Assembly: GCA_029891385.1 (NCBI GenBank)
Contig: CM057227.1
Span: 61,505,567-61,569,566 of the forward strand
Length of the DNA: 64,000 nucleotides
DNA from: Erythroxylum novogranatense
Lineage: Eukaryota > Streptophyta > Magnoliopsida > Malpighiales > Erythroxylaceae
Reading direction: 5' to 3'
Part shown: piece after piece, positions 35,507 to 46,400 of the stretch
Layout: each line of letters opens with the position of its first letter
Position numbering within the stretch: the stretch's first letter is position 1
Program-made: the position numbers and the translations under genes
The notes under the pieces: model-generated
Database searches by the model: none
Told to the model about the DNA's origin: nothing
Seen by the model: only the letters and a program-made list of their open reading frames with translations

Positions 35507-38500
35507 TGTAACGTCAAACTCTTTTAGCACTTTTGTATTGGTATATACTTAAAGATGCTACTGTATATTGATATATACATGGTTGTATATGAATTTAAAG
35601 ATGTATTTAAGTCCTTTGGGTATATATGTAATGATTTATAATGTTATATGCCCTTACATAAACTTAGAGTTCTTTGATATACAAAATCTTAAATATTTCT
35701 GACATACAAGCTTCTAAGTGTGTAAAACCGAGTCCATTGAATGGATATGACCATGGTGGTTAAGTTAAATGTGTTCTAACGTCTTAGAGGTGATTAGACA
35801 AGATTTATAGACTTATTAGACACTTAAAAAACTTAATTGGAAAAGTTGATGTACATAAGGGCTTATTTGCAAATTGTCAAAAGTTAAAGAACTTAAATGT
35901 AAATTTTCAATTCTTGGAGGACCAATATGTAATTTTACAAAGTTAAGGGGCTTAATTATTATTTCCAAGAGCCCAAGGACCAAAATAAAAATAAATTTTT
36001 TAGAGATTTCTAAACTTTGGGCTTAATTGCAATTTTAGCAAAGTTTGGAGGGTATAATGGTAATTTCATGCAACCTAAGGGCAAAATGATAAATCAATCA
36101 TTAAATTTGAAAAATTTTCAAAGGATTTAAAGATATTACTAAAGGAAAGTATAGGTAAACTTTGTTTTATCTCTCTCCACATTATGATTTTGAGTTTGGT
36201 GTTAAGATATGTTATTCTCCATGCATGAATATGCATGAAACATGGTTTCTTTAAGTCAAAACAAAAATTTTCCCCTTTAAGTGAAAGTTTGTGAATTTTT
36301 GAATATCTTTTGAAATTGATGGTCTAAATGAATCCTATAGTGTTAATTATACATGTATGATGTGAATTGATTATGAAGAATGAAGAAGATGTTTGTTGGT
36401 TAAGTTTAGGTCCAAATGATGGAGAAGAGGTGGATTAATGTAATGAGTTGTACAGTTGAAAAAATGCAGCATAAATGGAGGAAATTGGTTTGAATGGAGT
36501 GGTGGAATGTGTCATTGATTGGAAGTGTTACTATATGACATGAGAGGAGCATGAATTATTATGATAAAGTCCTGGAAATGTGACTTGAAAATCATGCACA
36601 TTAGGTGTTTGATAAAATGCCTAAGTGAACTTGATTTAGGATTTAAGGCTTCATAATGGTATGCATTGGAAAACACTTTTATGTCAACTTAGAGTGAACT
36701 TGAATTGTTGCTTAGACTGACGAGTAATGGCTTAATGTGCTTGGATAAAGATGTGCTTAATTATGTTTGAAAATGGGTAAGTATAGGATTAAAGGCATTA
36801 AATGCCTCAAAAAATGCAAAAGAAAAGCTAATGTGACTAGTAAGGAAGTAAACCTGTTAGAAGTTTAATGTTCAAATACTATAGCTTATAAGGAGTGATT
36901 TTGTATTTTATACACCTATGTGAGGGTGTATAAATAGGCAATTTATGTTTAGGTAGTAATTCATTATATATCCTTCTTATGTATAAAAGCTCAAGAGTTT
37001 TGAATCAAGGAGCACATACCTAGGATGTTGAACCTAAGAGAGTGTATACCTTCTTTGGAAAAACTGTATTTTTCAAATAGGATTAGAACATCCTAAGACC
37101 AGTATGATGATTGGTATGTGAATTTTGAACCTAGGCAATGTATGGTAGAGTTGAATTTCAAATGGATGTTAATATGTTTAGGTATTTAATAAACGTCACT
37201 GTTTTGAACAACAATGCATTTGAAGTGCAAAAGATAACTTTCATTATATGAAATAATGTTTCAACATGACTTTTGAAGCTGATATTTTTATTACAAATTT
37301 TGAGAAATGTTATTGTCTTTAACAAATCTAAGTTTAAAGTGCAAAGAACAATGCTTTATTTTATGAAAATACATTTATTAATAACTTTGCACTTGGATTG
37401 CAAAAGATAACTTTTATTGCATGAAAATATTTTGGAATTCACATAAGCATAACCGTCATGTATTCTACATGTATTTATTCTCTTTTGACTTGGAGCCTTG
37501 GTACGGTATCATTTTATCGGCTGGACTGATAAATAAAAAATTTATGCTTTACTTGATTTTTGTACTTAATTTTTGTATACGATTTTTGGTGATTGGTGAG
37601 AAAATGATTGGCCAATTGTGTGTTGGGTACAACTGATTAAGCGACTTTCATACCCTTGACGCTAGTACATGAAAGTCAAGTCACCGTATTGACACCTTTC
37701 TATGGGACTCGTGGGTGATTCCACACCTAGGGTCTAGACACCGATGACGTCATAACCTAAGGTCATGATGCTCTTATCAACTATAGTCCGGACTCACCAC
37801 GGAAGAAAGTCAAGCCATCATCGATAATCGATGGGTGTGCACATTAGTTTAGCCGACTAGTGGTGTCACACATTATTATTTTTGTTTATTCTGATATTTT
37901 TTTCTGATGAGATTTGTTTTAAACATATGATGTTTTTATGCATTTGTAAATTGGAACTGGAACCTATATTGACCCAATGGGTGATTATTTGGCTAGGCCT
38001 CTGTGATTCCTAAACAGTATATAATAAAGCATAGGCTAGGCTTATGTGTTTTTATGTCATGTATATTCACTTTATAGGTTATCTACACCGTCTTGGTATG
38101 ATCGAATTCTATTTGTGTTATATGTTTTTTTGCTCACTGAGTACCTAATGTACTCAACCCCCTCCACTTTCCTACCATGCAGGTTAATTTAGTGAGTTTG
38201 AAGTTCTGAGTCGATTGTGTGGTCTTTTAACATTTTCCGGGTATCGCCACACATGGGAGGTTTTTTATTTTTTACTTTTATTATCTAGTGGCTCATGAAC
38301 TGTGCTTATGTAGATATGCTTTATGATTTTGTAATATAACATTTGATTGCCTGGTGTTTTATAAATAACATTATGTATGAATTGTTTGATACTGTTGTTG
38401 AGATTGCTTTGAGTGGACTTTAAAGTCCTAAAGTTGTGGCTGGTTGTGAATATAGAAGTGTCTTTAAAATTGTTTGCAGGTCTTGGGATTTTTAAACATA

Positions 38501-38620
38501 CAGCTGTTATGCTGCCCAATTTTTTTTTAAAATAGTTATTCAGTTAGCTTTGCATATTCGGATTAAGGATACCATAAATGTCCATAGCCCAATTATACGG
38601 TGGTTGTCATGGGACTAACA
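35507..38620 (+). repeat. 3' LTR of the decayed Gypsy element
   Basis: It starts TGTAACGTCAAAC directly after the purine tract and is judged to end at ACTAACA (38,620); 3,114 bp. No partner LTR is in the window, so the right end is inferred. It rests on the TG..CA ends and on a primer-site-like CATGGTATCGATTCATG that follows at once. No gene or repeat stands out inside. Confidence 0.65.
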
Positions 38621-38649
38621 TGGTATCGATTCATGACAACGTCCTTTTA

Positions 38650-39125
38650 ATTACTAAAAATATAATCTTTTCTAGGTAGGTTATAGGCATCTCCTATTGT
38701 AGCATTATTTTATTCTTTATAATTAATTACCATTCTTCGTTTTCCCACTTTTTTTCATAATGATTATTGACATTAAATGTGGGTGCCAAGTGTTTACTTG
38801 TACTAGCTGAAATTAATTGTTTTTCTAATAACTCAAAGCATTCAGTGACAAATTCTTATACATCTTATTGTGTATAGGGGATACGATTTTTATTATTTAT
38901 TTTTTAAAGGGTCTTTTAATTTAATTTTAATTAATTGATTATTGGATTTTTAATGGATCAAGAGGATTATCACTACATATGTTGTCCACTAATATTTCAA
39001 TTTCAGTTTGTAATGAAAGATTATTTTGAAGAAAAATTGTAATTGATCAAGTTTTTCAATTGTTTGCTTTAGAGTTTAGTAATAACTTGTATGGTAAATA
39101 GGAATTTTGAGAATTATATTAGTTA
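38650..39125 (-). pseudogene. Pararetroviral RT N-terminal part (copy B)
   Basis: RT copies the viral RNA. The minus strand shows RRMVINYKE near 38,730, followed after a stop by NNATIGDAYNLPRKDYIF, the caulimovirid RT fingers region. Upstream (39,120-38,800) is the linker that follows the protease. Homology fades at about 38,650, next to the Gypsy LTR, so the catalytic YxDD part is absent. The segment just upstream in copy A (protease and zinc knuckle) is missing here. Confidence 0.8.
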
Positions 39126-39576
39126 AACCTTCAAAAGGTTTTTCTAATTGTATAACTAATGTTAATTTATTAGACCATTCTAATAATAATTTTCTGGTGA
39201 TATTACACAATCTAAACTTAGAATTCTATCTGGTTTGACAGTTACATGTTTTGGTGTATATTCTGTGGGAAATTTTCTTATTGTCTTTTCTTTTCGATAA
39301 TAACCAAATCTATTTAATTCTTCGATTTCAATTGGTTTTGATTCCCAATTATGTGGTGGTTGATTTCATTTTTTATGGCCACTTTGACTACTTTCGGGTT
39401 GATCTTCCTTTTGCTGTTGTTGATAGACAAATTTTTGGATTAGATTCATAGCCATAAACAATTTCATGTTGATTTGTTATTGTTTTGATATTTTCCTTTT
39501 TTAATGAATTATTATCTAATGTTAATTTATTAACGAGGTGTGTAATTTCTTCGAATTGACTTTTTATATCTTCCAT
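39125..39576 (-). pseudogene. Pararetroviral coat-polyprotein N-terminal region (copy B)
   Basis: The ATG at 39,576 opens MEDIKSQFEEITHLVNKLTL, a charged helical stretch that may form a coiled coil, matching 43,793 downwards in copy A. Homology continues to about 39,170 and then stops where copy A has about 1.3 kb more. The movement-protein frame ends with a TAA (39,564-39,566) inside this start. Confidence 0.75.
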
Positions 39577-41201
39577 GGTTTAATTAAGGAAATTGGCTTA
39601 GATGGCTCTAATACAACTTTTACTTTGACATCTCTTCTAGTTTCCAACTCTGTATTTTGTACCTCTACATCTTGTCTCTTTTAGTTTCCAACTCTATAAT
39701 GATATGTATTAATTCTAATGTCATTTCAAGTTTTTATTTATATTATCTAATCCCCGTAACAATTGTTCATACTTTTGGTCAATTAATTTATAATTTTGAA
39801 TCAAAGGTAAAATATCGAATTATTTTTTATTTGATTTTGAGATTTATTTATTTATCTACTAATTCAGATAATTGCTTGGTAATACTCATAAAGTATTTTT
39901 AATATGTTCGATTAAAGATGTAATTTGATTTTTATATATGTTAATTCATTATTTATGATTTAAGATCTTTTTATCAATAGCTATTTTGGATCGGTAATTG
40001 AATTGTTTCTTCTATTATTCCGTGTTACGTAAATATAATGGGTCTTTCTAATCTTAATGATTGAGAATAGAAAGGATGTTTTAAAGGTTGATCTTGAATA
40101 ATGATAGTTTTGGATTTATAGGGTGTTTTAAATTTATGGGATATCTAATATCTAGAATTTGTCTTAATGTAGTTCTTAAATTACTCCTTCAACATGATTA
40201 AACAATTGATCAATGTATATTTTATCGGTATCTTTTAATTCAATACTATGATGTGAATTTGTTAAAGCACAACTAATTTGATATGTAATAGAAAAGGGTA
40301 TTATCCTATAGTAATTAATTGTTCTCGATAAAATTTATATGCAATGGTAATTGTTTAATCTAAGTTGTCTGATTTTAGAAGTATTCCTAGTTTTAATCTC
40401 AGATTAAATTTTATCTTTCCGAAGCTAGATTTCCATTCAAGATTCCAATTATTTGATCATTTAAATAGATCATTTTTTCATCTATTATTGCCATGCTTAT
40501 AGGTGAATCGATACCTTCTTGAAATGTAGATTTTAGTAATATTTGTATTGTAGATAAATGTATATAACCGATTTTATGTCTTTTGTTTTCCGAATTTTTG
40601 TAATTGTTTATAAATTTGTTCTTGATCAATTAAATTTATTCAAATAACATTGATTAATGTTAATAGGAGTTTCATGTACTAATTTTCCATGATAAATAAT
40701 ATTTTCTATTGATAAAGTTTTCACTATCAAGTATTTATATCTTGGCTTGATTTAAGGTCTAATTGTGTTTTGTAATTTTTCTTTTATTTGATAATAATGT
40801 ATTGACATGAAAGATTTCAAAGGATTGAGTTAATGCTAAATTATCAACATCTAACATATTTTTTGTATTATTGGTTATTTGTTCGGATATATAAGTTATT
40901 TCAATCATATTAATGATGAATAATTTGCTTATAATGAGTTAATTGATTCTTTAACAGTTGTAACTCATAATTTTAGTTATTATAAAATTAGTAACTATTT
41001 CTAATCGGATTTTAATAGGTTTTAATCCATTACTATTCGTGATGAATAATTGTAGATAATTATATCATTCTTTATAATGTTCTTTTTCTACTTTATATTG
41101 GTTGACTATACTTTCAATAAATTGATTCGACTAATTAAAATTTTACAAATATTACAATTGTTACAAATATTACATCTATTACAAATATTACACTTATTCA
41201 T
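39564..41201 (-). pseudogene. Pararetroviral movement-protein frame (copy B)
   Basis: Movement proteins of the 30K superfamily let the virus pass between cells through plasmodesmata. The core motif IGYIHLSTIQILLKSTFQEG followed by IDSPISMAIIDEK is at 40,629-40,411. The frame is judged to begin at the ATG at 41,199-41,201, which starts a Cys-x-x-Cys repeat, and to end at 39,564. Several stops interrupt it. Assignment rests on the core motif and on its place between leader and coat region. Confidence 0.78.
41150..41201 (-). other. Cys-x-x-Cys repeat at start of viral frame (copy B)
   Basis: From the ATG the minus strand reads MNKCNICNRCNICNNCNIC: six Cys spaced by two residues. In DNA it is a tandem ATTACAAAT-type repeat. 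Copy A has the same arrangement. Confidence 0.75.
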
Positions 41202-41653
41202 TGATATGAACTTGGTAATGTTCCTTAAATCTCTTATAGAGTTATCTAATTTCATTTTTTCTTGTTGATATAATTCAAAGGTGATTGGTCATTATAGTTT
41301 GAAATGCTTGAAGAGTATAAGGTTGAGCATTTATAGAGTTAAAGAAAGTATATAATGAAGTAAATTTTTAATGCATTGGCGAATTATTTTGTTCTGTTTT
41401 TGTATGTATAATACATTTATGAATATTTCGACAAATATAAGAAACAGGCAAATTTATAATTAGTTGGTTTTATTTTTGAGCTAAGCATGCATAAAATGAC
41501 AGAGTTGTTTTGTGAATACTTTTGAGATAAGCATACTTAATTAAACAATGAAGAAGGATAGGTCTAAATCTACAAAGAAAACAATCGTGAAGAAATATAA
41601 ACGTAGATGTGGGTTATAAATAAATAATATAGATAGATAAAAAGATAAAAACA
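41202..41653 (-). other. Pararetroviral leader (copy B)
   Basis: Matches 45,451-45,690 of copy A (for example the TAAGCATACTTAATTA and AGGTCTAAATCTA stretches). At about 41,653 it is joined directly to RT sequence of copy A, so copy B has no promoter of its own. No gene is seen. Confidence 0.7.
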
Positions 41654-42060
41654 GTCTTTATAATTAGTGACCATTCTTCGTTTTTGTTTTTTCTGCTCAG
41701 AATGATTATTGACATAAAATGCGGGTGTCGGGTGTTTACTTATACTAGGTGAAATTAAATGTTTTTCTAATAACTTAGAGCATTCAATGATAAATTCTTA
41801 TACATCTTGTTACGTATAAGGGATATGATTTTAATATTTATTTTTGATTTAATTTCAATTAATTGATTGTTAGTATTTTTTAATGGATCAAGAGGATTAT
41901 CACAAGATATGTTATCCACTAATATTTCAATTTCAGGTTGTAATGAAAGATTTTTGAAGACAAATTGTAATTGATCAAGTTTTCGATTATTTGTTTTAGA
42001 GTTTGGTAATAACTTGTATGGTAAATAGGAATTTTGAGAACTATAGATTTTTATTTAATG
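41654..42060 (-). pseudogene. Pararetroviral RT start and linker (copy A)
   Basis: The minus strand reads SISKHPTPAFYVNNHSEQKK and then RRMVTNYK, the conserved entry to caulimovirid RT, where it is cut at about 41,655 and fused to the leader of copy B. Upstream is the linker with PYKLLPNSK and QFVFKNLSLQPEIEIL. Frame changes and a TAG near 41,770 break it. The RT catalytic region is absent. Confidence 0.85.
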
Positions 42061-42440
42061 AATTAATTATTGGAGTTTTAACGTTATCTAATGCAAATAT
42101 TGACAAAATGGGTTATATAATTTTAGAAAGTTATTTCGTAGTAGTATTAAGGGTGACCTCGATTCTGTTGCTATATTAATGGTACTGTAAATGTATAATT
42201 TTCTATAATAATGTTATTATAATAGCTTACATACCAAATGTATTAATACTACCATCAGCTATTCTAATTTGTAAAGGTTTGTTTAATTTTTTTTCCAATT
42301 AGTTAATAATGCTTCAAAGAGTATGCAGATGGTAGCGCCTATATCTATATATGCATTAAATTTTTATTCTAAATGATCACTTAAATAAAGGTTGTATTTA
42401 GATTCGTTCATTTATTCTAAAGCTTTGAAGTTCATATTGA
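42061..42440 (-). pseudogene. Pararetroviral aspartic protease (copy A)
   Basis: The minus strand at 42,358-42,323 reads NAYIDIGATICI. Asp-x-Gly-Ala is the retroviral-type protease active site, with Ile where Thr or Ser is usual. It lies between the zinc knuckle and RT, the expected place. Stops occur on both sides. Copy B lacks this segment. Confidence 0.78.
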
Positions 42441-43402
42441 TATAATGAATAAATTTTTAGTTTGTTTCATAATTAGATTCGATAGGTTCTAATTTATATT
42501 GTAAGGCTGAATTTAAAATATTTATTTTTTCTTTGAATTTATTTTGATTTCGTTGGGGACATTGATTTACAAAATGACCTTCTTCTTTACACATCCAACA
42601 TCTATTTTTTTTTATTTTGTGGACAATAATTCTTTTTAGGTTTGTATTTTCGATAAGCTTGTTTTCTAAAAAACTTTTTATAAGGTTTAAATGGAGGTTG
42701 ATATTTATTTTTTGGATTCGCTTCCATCTATAATTTTTAAATTTTGGGTGTTTGGAATGAGTTTTTTGTTGTATTTTATAAGGAGTAAAATCATATCCAT
42801 ATTGTTATGGTACTTCAATACTTAGAACAACATAATTGAGTTTCTTTATGTCTTATTTATGTAATTTTGCCTCTAGACATTTTTGTGATAATACTTCTTT
42901 TGTAATAGAAATAGCTCCTCCTAAGTTATAAGCAACTAAAATTTTATTTTGTTTTATTAAAAGGTATCTTCTATAGTTATGTTTATTGGATAAGGTAATT
43001 TTGAATAAATATTTGGATGTACATTTCTTGTTTAGGACGAGTTAATTTATAATAATATTTTAAATTCAAAAATATATTCTTCTAAATAACAAATATTACA
43101 TATATTATTTAAATGCCAAAGGGCATTTTTTCTTTCTTCATTTTCAATTTCTTATTTATAAGTCGTTATATTCTTTCTCGATAAATTCTTTATAAATTTC
43201 ATTAGTAACTACTTGAAAAGCTTTTATGGGTTCTAGATTATTAAAAATTCAGTAGTATTTTGATTCGTACTTCATTATCTAATAAAATTTAATACAATAC
43301 CAGTAGTTTTGTAGGTAATAAAATTCCACAAAGTACTTATATTAGTTAATCCTTCAAAAGGTTTTTCTAATTGTATAACTAATGCTAATTTATTATACCA
43401 TT
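42441..43402 (-). pseudogene. Pararetroviral coat-protein region with zinc knuckle (copy A)
   Basis: A CCHC knuckle, CWMCKEEGHFVNQC, is encoded at 42,600-42,559 with all four ligands. It is followed by a basic stretch and preceded by a Lys-rich stretch (42,620-42,720). Such a knuckle ends the caulimovirid coat protein. The coat core at 43,400-42,720 is AT-rich and full of stops, so it is assigned by position only. Copy B lacks this piece. Confidence 0.78.
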
Positions 43403-43793
43403 CTAATAATAATTTTCTGGTGATATTACAAAATCTAAACTTAGAATTCCATCTATTTTGAGAGTTACATGTTTTGGTATATATTTTGTGGAAATTTTCT
43501 TATTTTTTGTTTTTCGATAATAACCAAATTTATTTAGTTCTTCGATTTCAATTGGTTTTGATTCCCAATTATATGGTGGTTGATTTTTTTTTACCACTTT
43601 GACTCCTTTTGAGTTGATTTTCCTTTTGTTGTTGTAATTTCTTGATCAGATTCATAGCCATAAACAATTTCATCTTAATCGGTTATTGGTTTGATATTTT
43701 CCTTTTTAACGAATTATTATCTAATTATAATTTATTAATGAGGTGTGTAATTTCTTCCAATTGACTTTTTATATCTTTTTCTATATCTTCCAT
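43403..43793 (-). pseudogene. Pararetroviral coat-polyprotein N-terminal region (copy A)
   Basis: The ATG at 43,791-43,793 begins a charged helical segment (MEDIEKDIKSQ). Further on, a 64-codon open frame (43,597-43,403) reads NQPPYNWESKPIEIEELNKF and then STKYIPKHVTLKIDG. The same pair is present in copy B at 39,576-39,170. I know no named domain for it. Confidence 0.7.
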
Positions 43794-45450
43794 GGTTTAA
43801 TTAAGGAAATTGACTTAGATGGATCTAATACCACTTTTACTTTGACATCTCTTCTAGTTTCCAACTTAGTATTTTGTACTTCTATATCTTGTACTTGTGC
43901 ACCTCTTTTGGTTTCCAACTCCATAATGATATGGATTAATTCTAATGTCATTTTAATTTTTATTTATATTATCTAATCCTTGTAACAATTGTTAATACTT
44001 TTGGTCAATTAATTTGTAATTTTGAATCAAAGTTAAAATATCAATAACTACTTCTTTTAACTAATTTTCAAGATTTATATGTTTATCTATTAATTAACAT
44101 AATTGTTTGTTAATACTCGTAAAGTATGTTTAATATGTTCAGTTAAAGATGTAATTTGATGTTTTACATTTGTTAATTCATTATTTACAGATTTATGATC
44201 TTCTTTATCAATAGCTATTTTAGGATCAGTAATTCGAATAGATTCTTCTATTGCTCCAGGCTCTGTAAATCTAATGAGTCTTTCTAATCTTAATGATTGA
44301 AAATAAAAAGGATGGTTTAAAGGTCAATCTTCGGATAATGATAGTCTTGGATTTATAAGGTGTTTTAATTTTATGGGACATTTAATATCTGGAATTTCTC
44401 TTAACATAGTTCTTAAACTAGTTCATCCTTTTGCAACATCATTAAACAGTTGATTAATGCATATTTTATTGGTATCTTTAAATTAAATACTAGGATGTCA
44501 ATTTGTTAAAGCATAACTAATTTGATACATAATAGAAAAAGGGTATTGTCCCATAGTCATTAATTGCTCTCGATAAAATTTATACGCAATGGTAATTGTT
44601 TCATCTAAGTTGTATGATTTTAGAGGAATTCCTAAATTTAATTTCGTATTAAATTTTATCTTTCCATAAGTTAGATTTCCATTCGTTACTCCAATTATTT
44701 GATCATTTAAATTTGTCATTCTTTTATCTATTATTGCCATTCTTATAGGTGAATCGATACCTTCTTGAAATGTAGATTTTAGGAATATATGTATTGTAGA
44801 TAAATGTATATAACCTATTTTTGTCTTTTGAAATTTTTGCACTTGTTTATAAATTTGTTCTTAATCAATTAAATTTAGTCAAATATGTCCATTACATTGA
44901 ATAATGTTAATAGTAGTTTCATGTATTAATTTTCCATGATAAATAATATTTTCTATTGATTTTTTAACTAATGAAGTATTTATATCTTGGCCCGATTTAA
45001 GGTTTAATGATGTTTCTATAATTTGTTTTTCTTTTCATTTGATATTAATGTATTGACATGAAAGATTCCAGAGGATTCATTTAATTCTAAATTATCAACA
45101 TCTAATATATTTTCCGTATTATTGGTTATTTGTTCGGACATTTGAGTTATTTCACCATATTATTGATGAATAATTTGCTTATGATGAGTTAATTGATTCT
45201 TTAACTGTCAGAAACTCTTAATTGTAGTTATTATAAAGATTAGTAACTATTTCTAATCGTTCTTTAATAGGTTTTAATCTACTATTTTGGTGATAAAAAT
45301 GTAGATAATTATATTGTTCTCCATAATGATCTTTTTTACTTTATATTGGTTGACTATACTTTCAATAGATTCAATTTGATTAATTAAATTGTTATAAATA
45401 TTACAATTGTTACAAATATTACACCTATGACAAATATGACACCTACTCAT
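43781..45450 (-). pseudogene. Pararetroviral movement-protein frame (copy A)
   Basis: The core IGYIHLSTIHIFLKSTFQEG followed by IDSPIRMAIIDKR lies in the open frame 44,842-44,498 and is typical of the caulimovirid 30K-type movement protein. The frame probably begins at the ATG at 45,448-45,450 and ends in the TAG at 43,781-43,783, overlapping the next start codon by 13 nt. Stops near 45,300-44,850 and at 44,498 show decay. Confidence 0.82.
45399..45450 (-). other. Cys-x-x-Cys repeat at start of viral frame (copy A)
   Basis: From the ATG the minus strand reads MSRCHICHRCNICNNCNI: five Cys at steps of three, a sixth position now being Tyr. It resembles copy B in pattern but differs in codons. 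Confidence 0.75.
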
Positions 45451-46083
45451 TGATATGAACTTAATAATGTTCCTTAAATCTCTTATAGGGTTGTTTAATG
45501 AGTACTTTTTAAGCTAAGCAGGCATAAAATGACAAAGTCGTTTTATGAATACTTTTAAGATAAGCATACTTAATTATGGAACGAAGAAGAACAGGTCTAA
45601 ATCTATAAAAAAACAATCATGAAGAGATATAAACATAGATGTGAGTTCTAAATAAATAATAAAAATAGATAAAAAGATAGAAGAGGCATAAATGCATAAA
45701 TAATAATTAAATAAACATAAGTAATAAGAATTAGAGAAATCATACCTTAGTTCTTTGCTTCCGTTTAAACGCCAATTCGTAGGCATAGATAGGAGTGAGA
45801 GAGGAGGTACAATAACTGAACGTTATTATTTTTTCATATATGAGCTATGCTCAAAAGACTACATTATATAGAGAAGGACACTACTATCGTCCAAACTAGA
45901 AAAAAAGAAAAGTAAAAAAAAATGACAAACAAAATGAAAAAGCTAAAGATTCGTTTACAAATGGCCGACAGTGCCCTTAATAATTAAAGATGGCCTAGAA
46001 CCTATATACTTTATAAAAAAGTGGTAAAGGTCCTACCAATTTATTCTTTAAAGATGATGTCATCGAACGAATTGTCTTCTTTG
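45451..46083 (-). promoter_or_regulatory. Pararetroviral leader and promoter region (copy A)
   Basis: The minus strand has TATATAAT at 45,870-45,863 in a CTCTATATAATG context like caulimovirid promoters, then an AT-rich leader of about 400 bases to the first ATG at 45,450. Upstream (46,083-46,000) lies the end of a viral frame closed by a TAG at about 46,000, which would continue from 61,294. A TGATGTCATC element near 46,052 resembles an activator site. Activity is not implied. Confidence 0.6.
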
Positions 46084-46086
46084 CCT

Positions 46087-46119
46087 CACTACAAAAAAAG
46101 TATACAATCTGCGACGTTT
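46087..46119 (+). repeat. Left terminal inverted repeat of CACTA
   Basis: CACTACAAAAAAAGTATACA followed by ATCTGCGACGTTT. It pairs with 61,258-61,290, whose reverse complement begins CACTACAAGAAAAATACCCA, with a few mismatches. CACTA ends are bound by the element's own transposase. Confidence 0.92.
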
Positions 46120-46400
46120 GACTAAGGAAACGTCGCAGATTGTATAAGCTTATCGTGATGATTTTGAAACGTCAGGAAAAAGTTAAGGATTCGGCGATGT
46201 TGCATTAAAACAACGCAGAAAGGATATACTAATTGAGACGTTTTACAATTAAAACGTGGCCAAATAAGTATTATGAATTTTTTCTAAACAAAACATCGCG
46301 AAAGAGTTGGTAAAGAAATTAAAACTCTGTCGTTTAACTAATTAACGTTGGGTTCATAACTTTCTTCAATATCATGCCTCCCACACTCATCAGACAACTC
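46101..46400 (+). repeat. Left subterminal repeats of CACTA
   Basis: Short ACGTTT/AAACGT/CATCGCG motifs in both directions. They include a perfect 19 bp inverted repeat (46,101-46,119 and 46,128-46,146, spacer GACTAAGG) that overlaps the terminal repeat. A further CGTCACAG motif lies at about 47,090. In the maize element such repeats bind TnpA; here that role is inferred. Confidence 0.85.

Larger units (their letters stand above)
38640..46083 (-). mobile_element. Endogenous pararetrovirus (Caulimoviridae), two tandem copies
   Basis: On the minus strand, caulimovirid features occur in viral order: a TATA-type promoter, leader, movement-protein frame, coat/zinc-knuckle region, aspartic protease and start of reverse transcriptase. 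They are present twice, head to tail: copy A at about 41,654-46,083 and copy B at about 38,640-41,653. No LTRs are seen. Stops and frameshifts are spread over both copies, so this is an old integrated sequence. Tandem and rearranged copies are usual for such integrants. The genus is left open. The upstream coding part is at 61,294-64,000, beyond a CACTA insertion. Confidence 0.85.

Noticed and set aside
39251..43976. Plus-strand frames over the pararetrovirus (for example 39,251, 39,657 and 43,743)
   Set aside because: Viral motifs read on the minus strand; these are AT-rich shadows.
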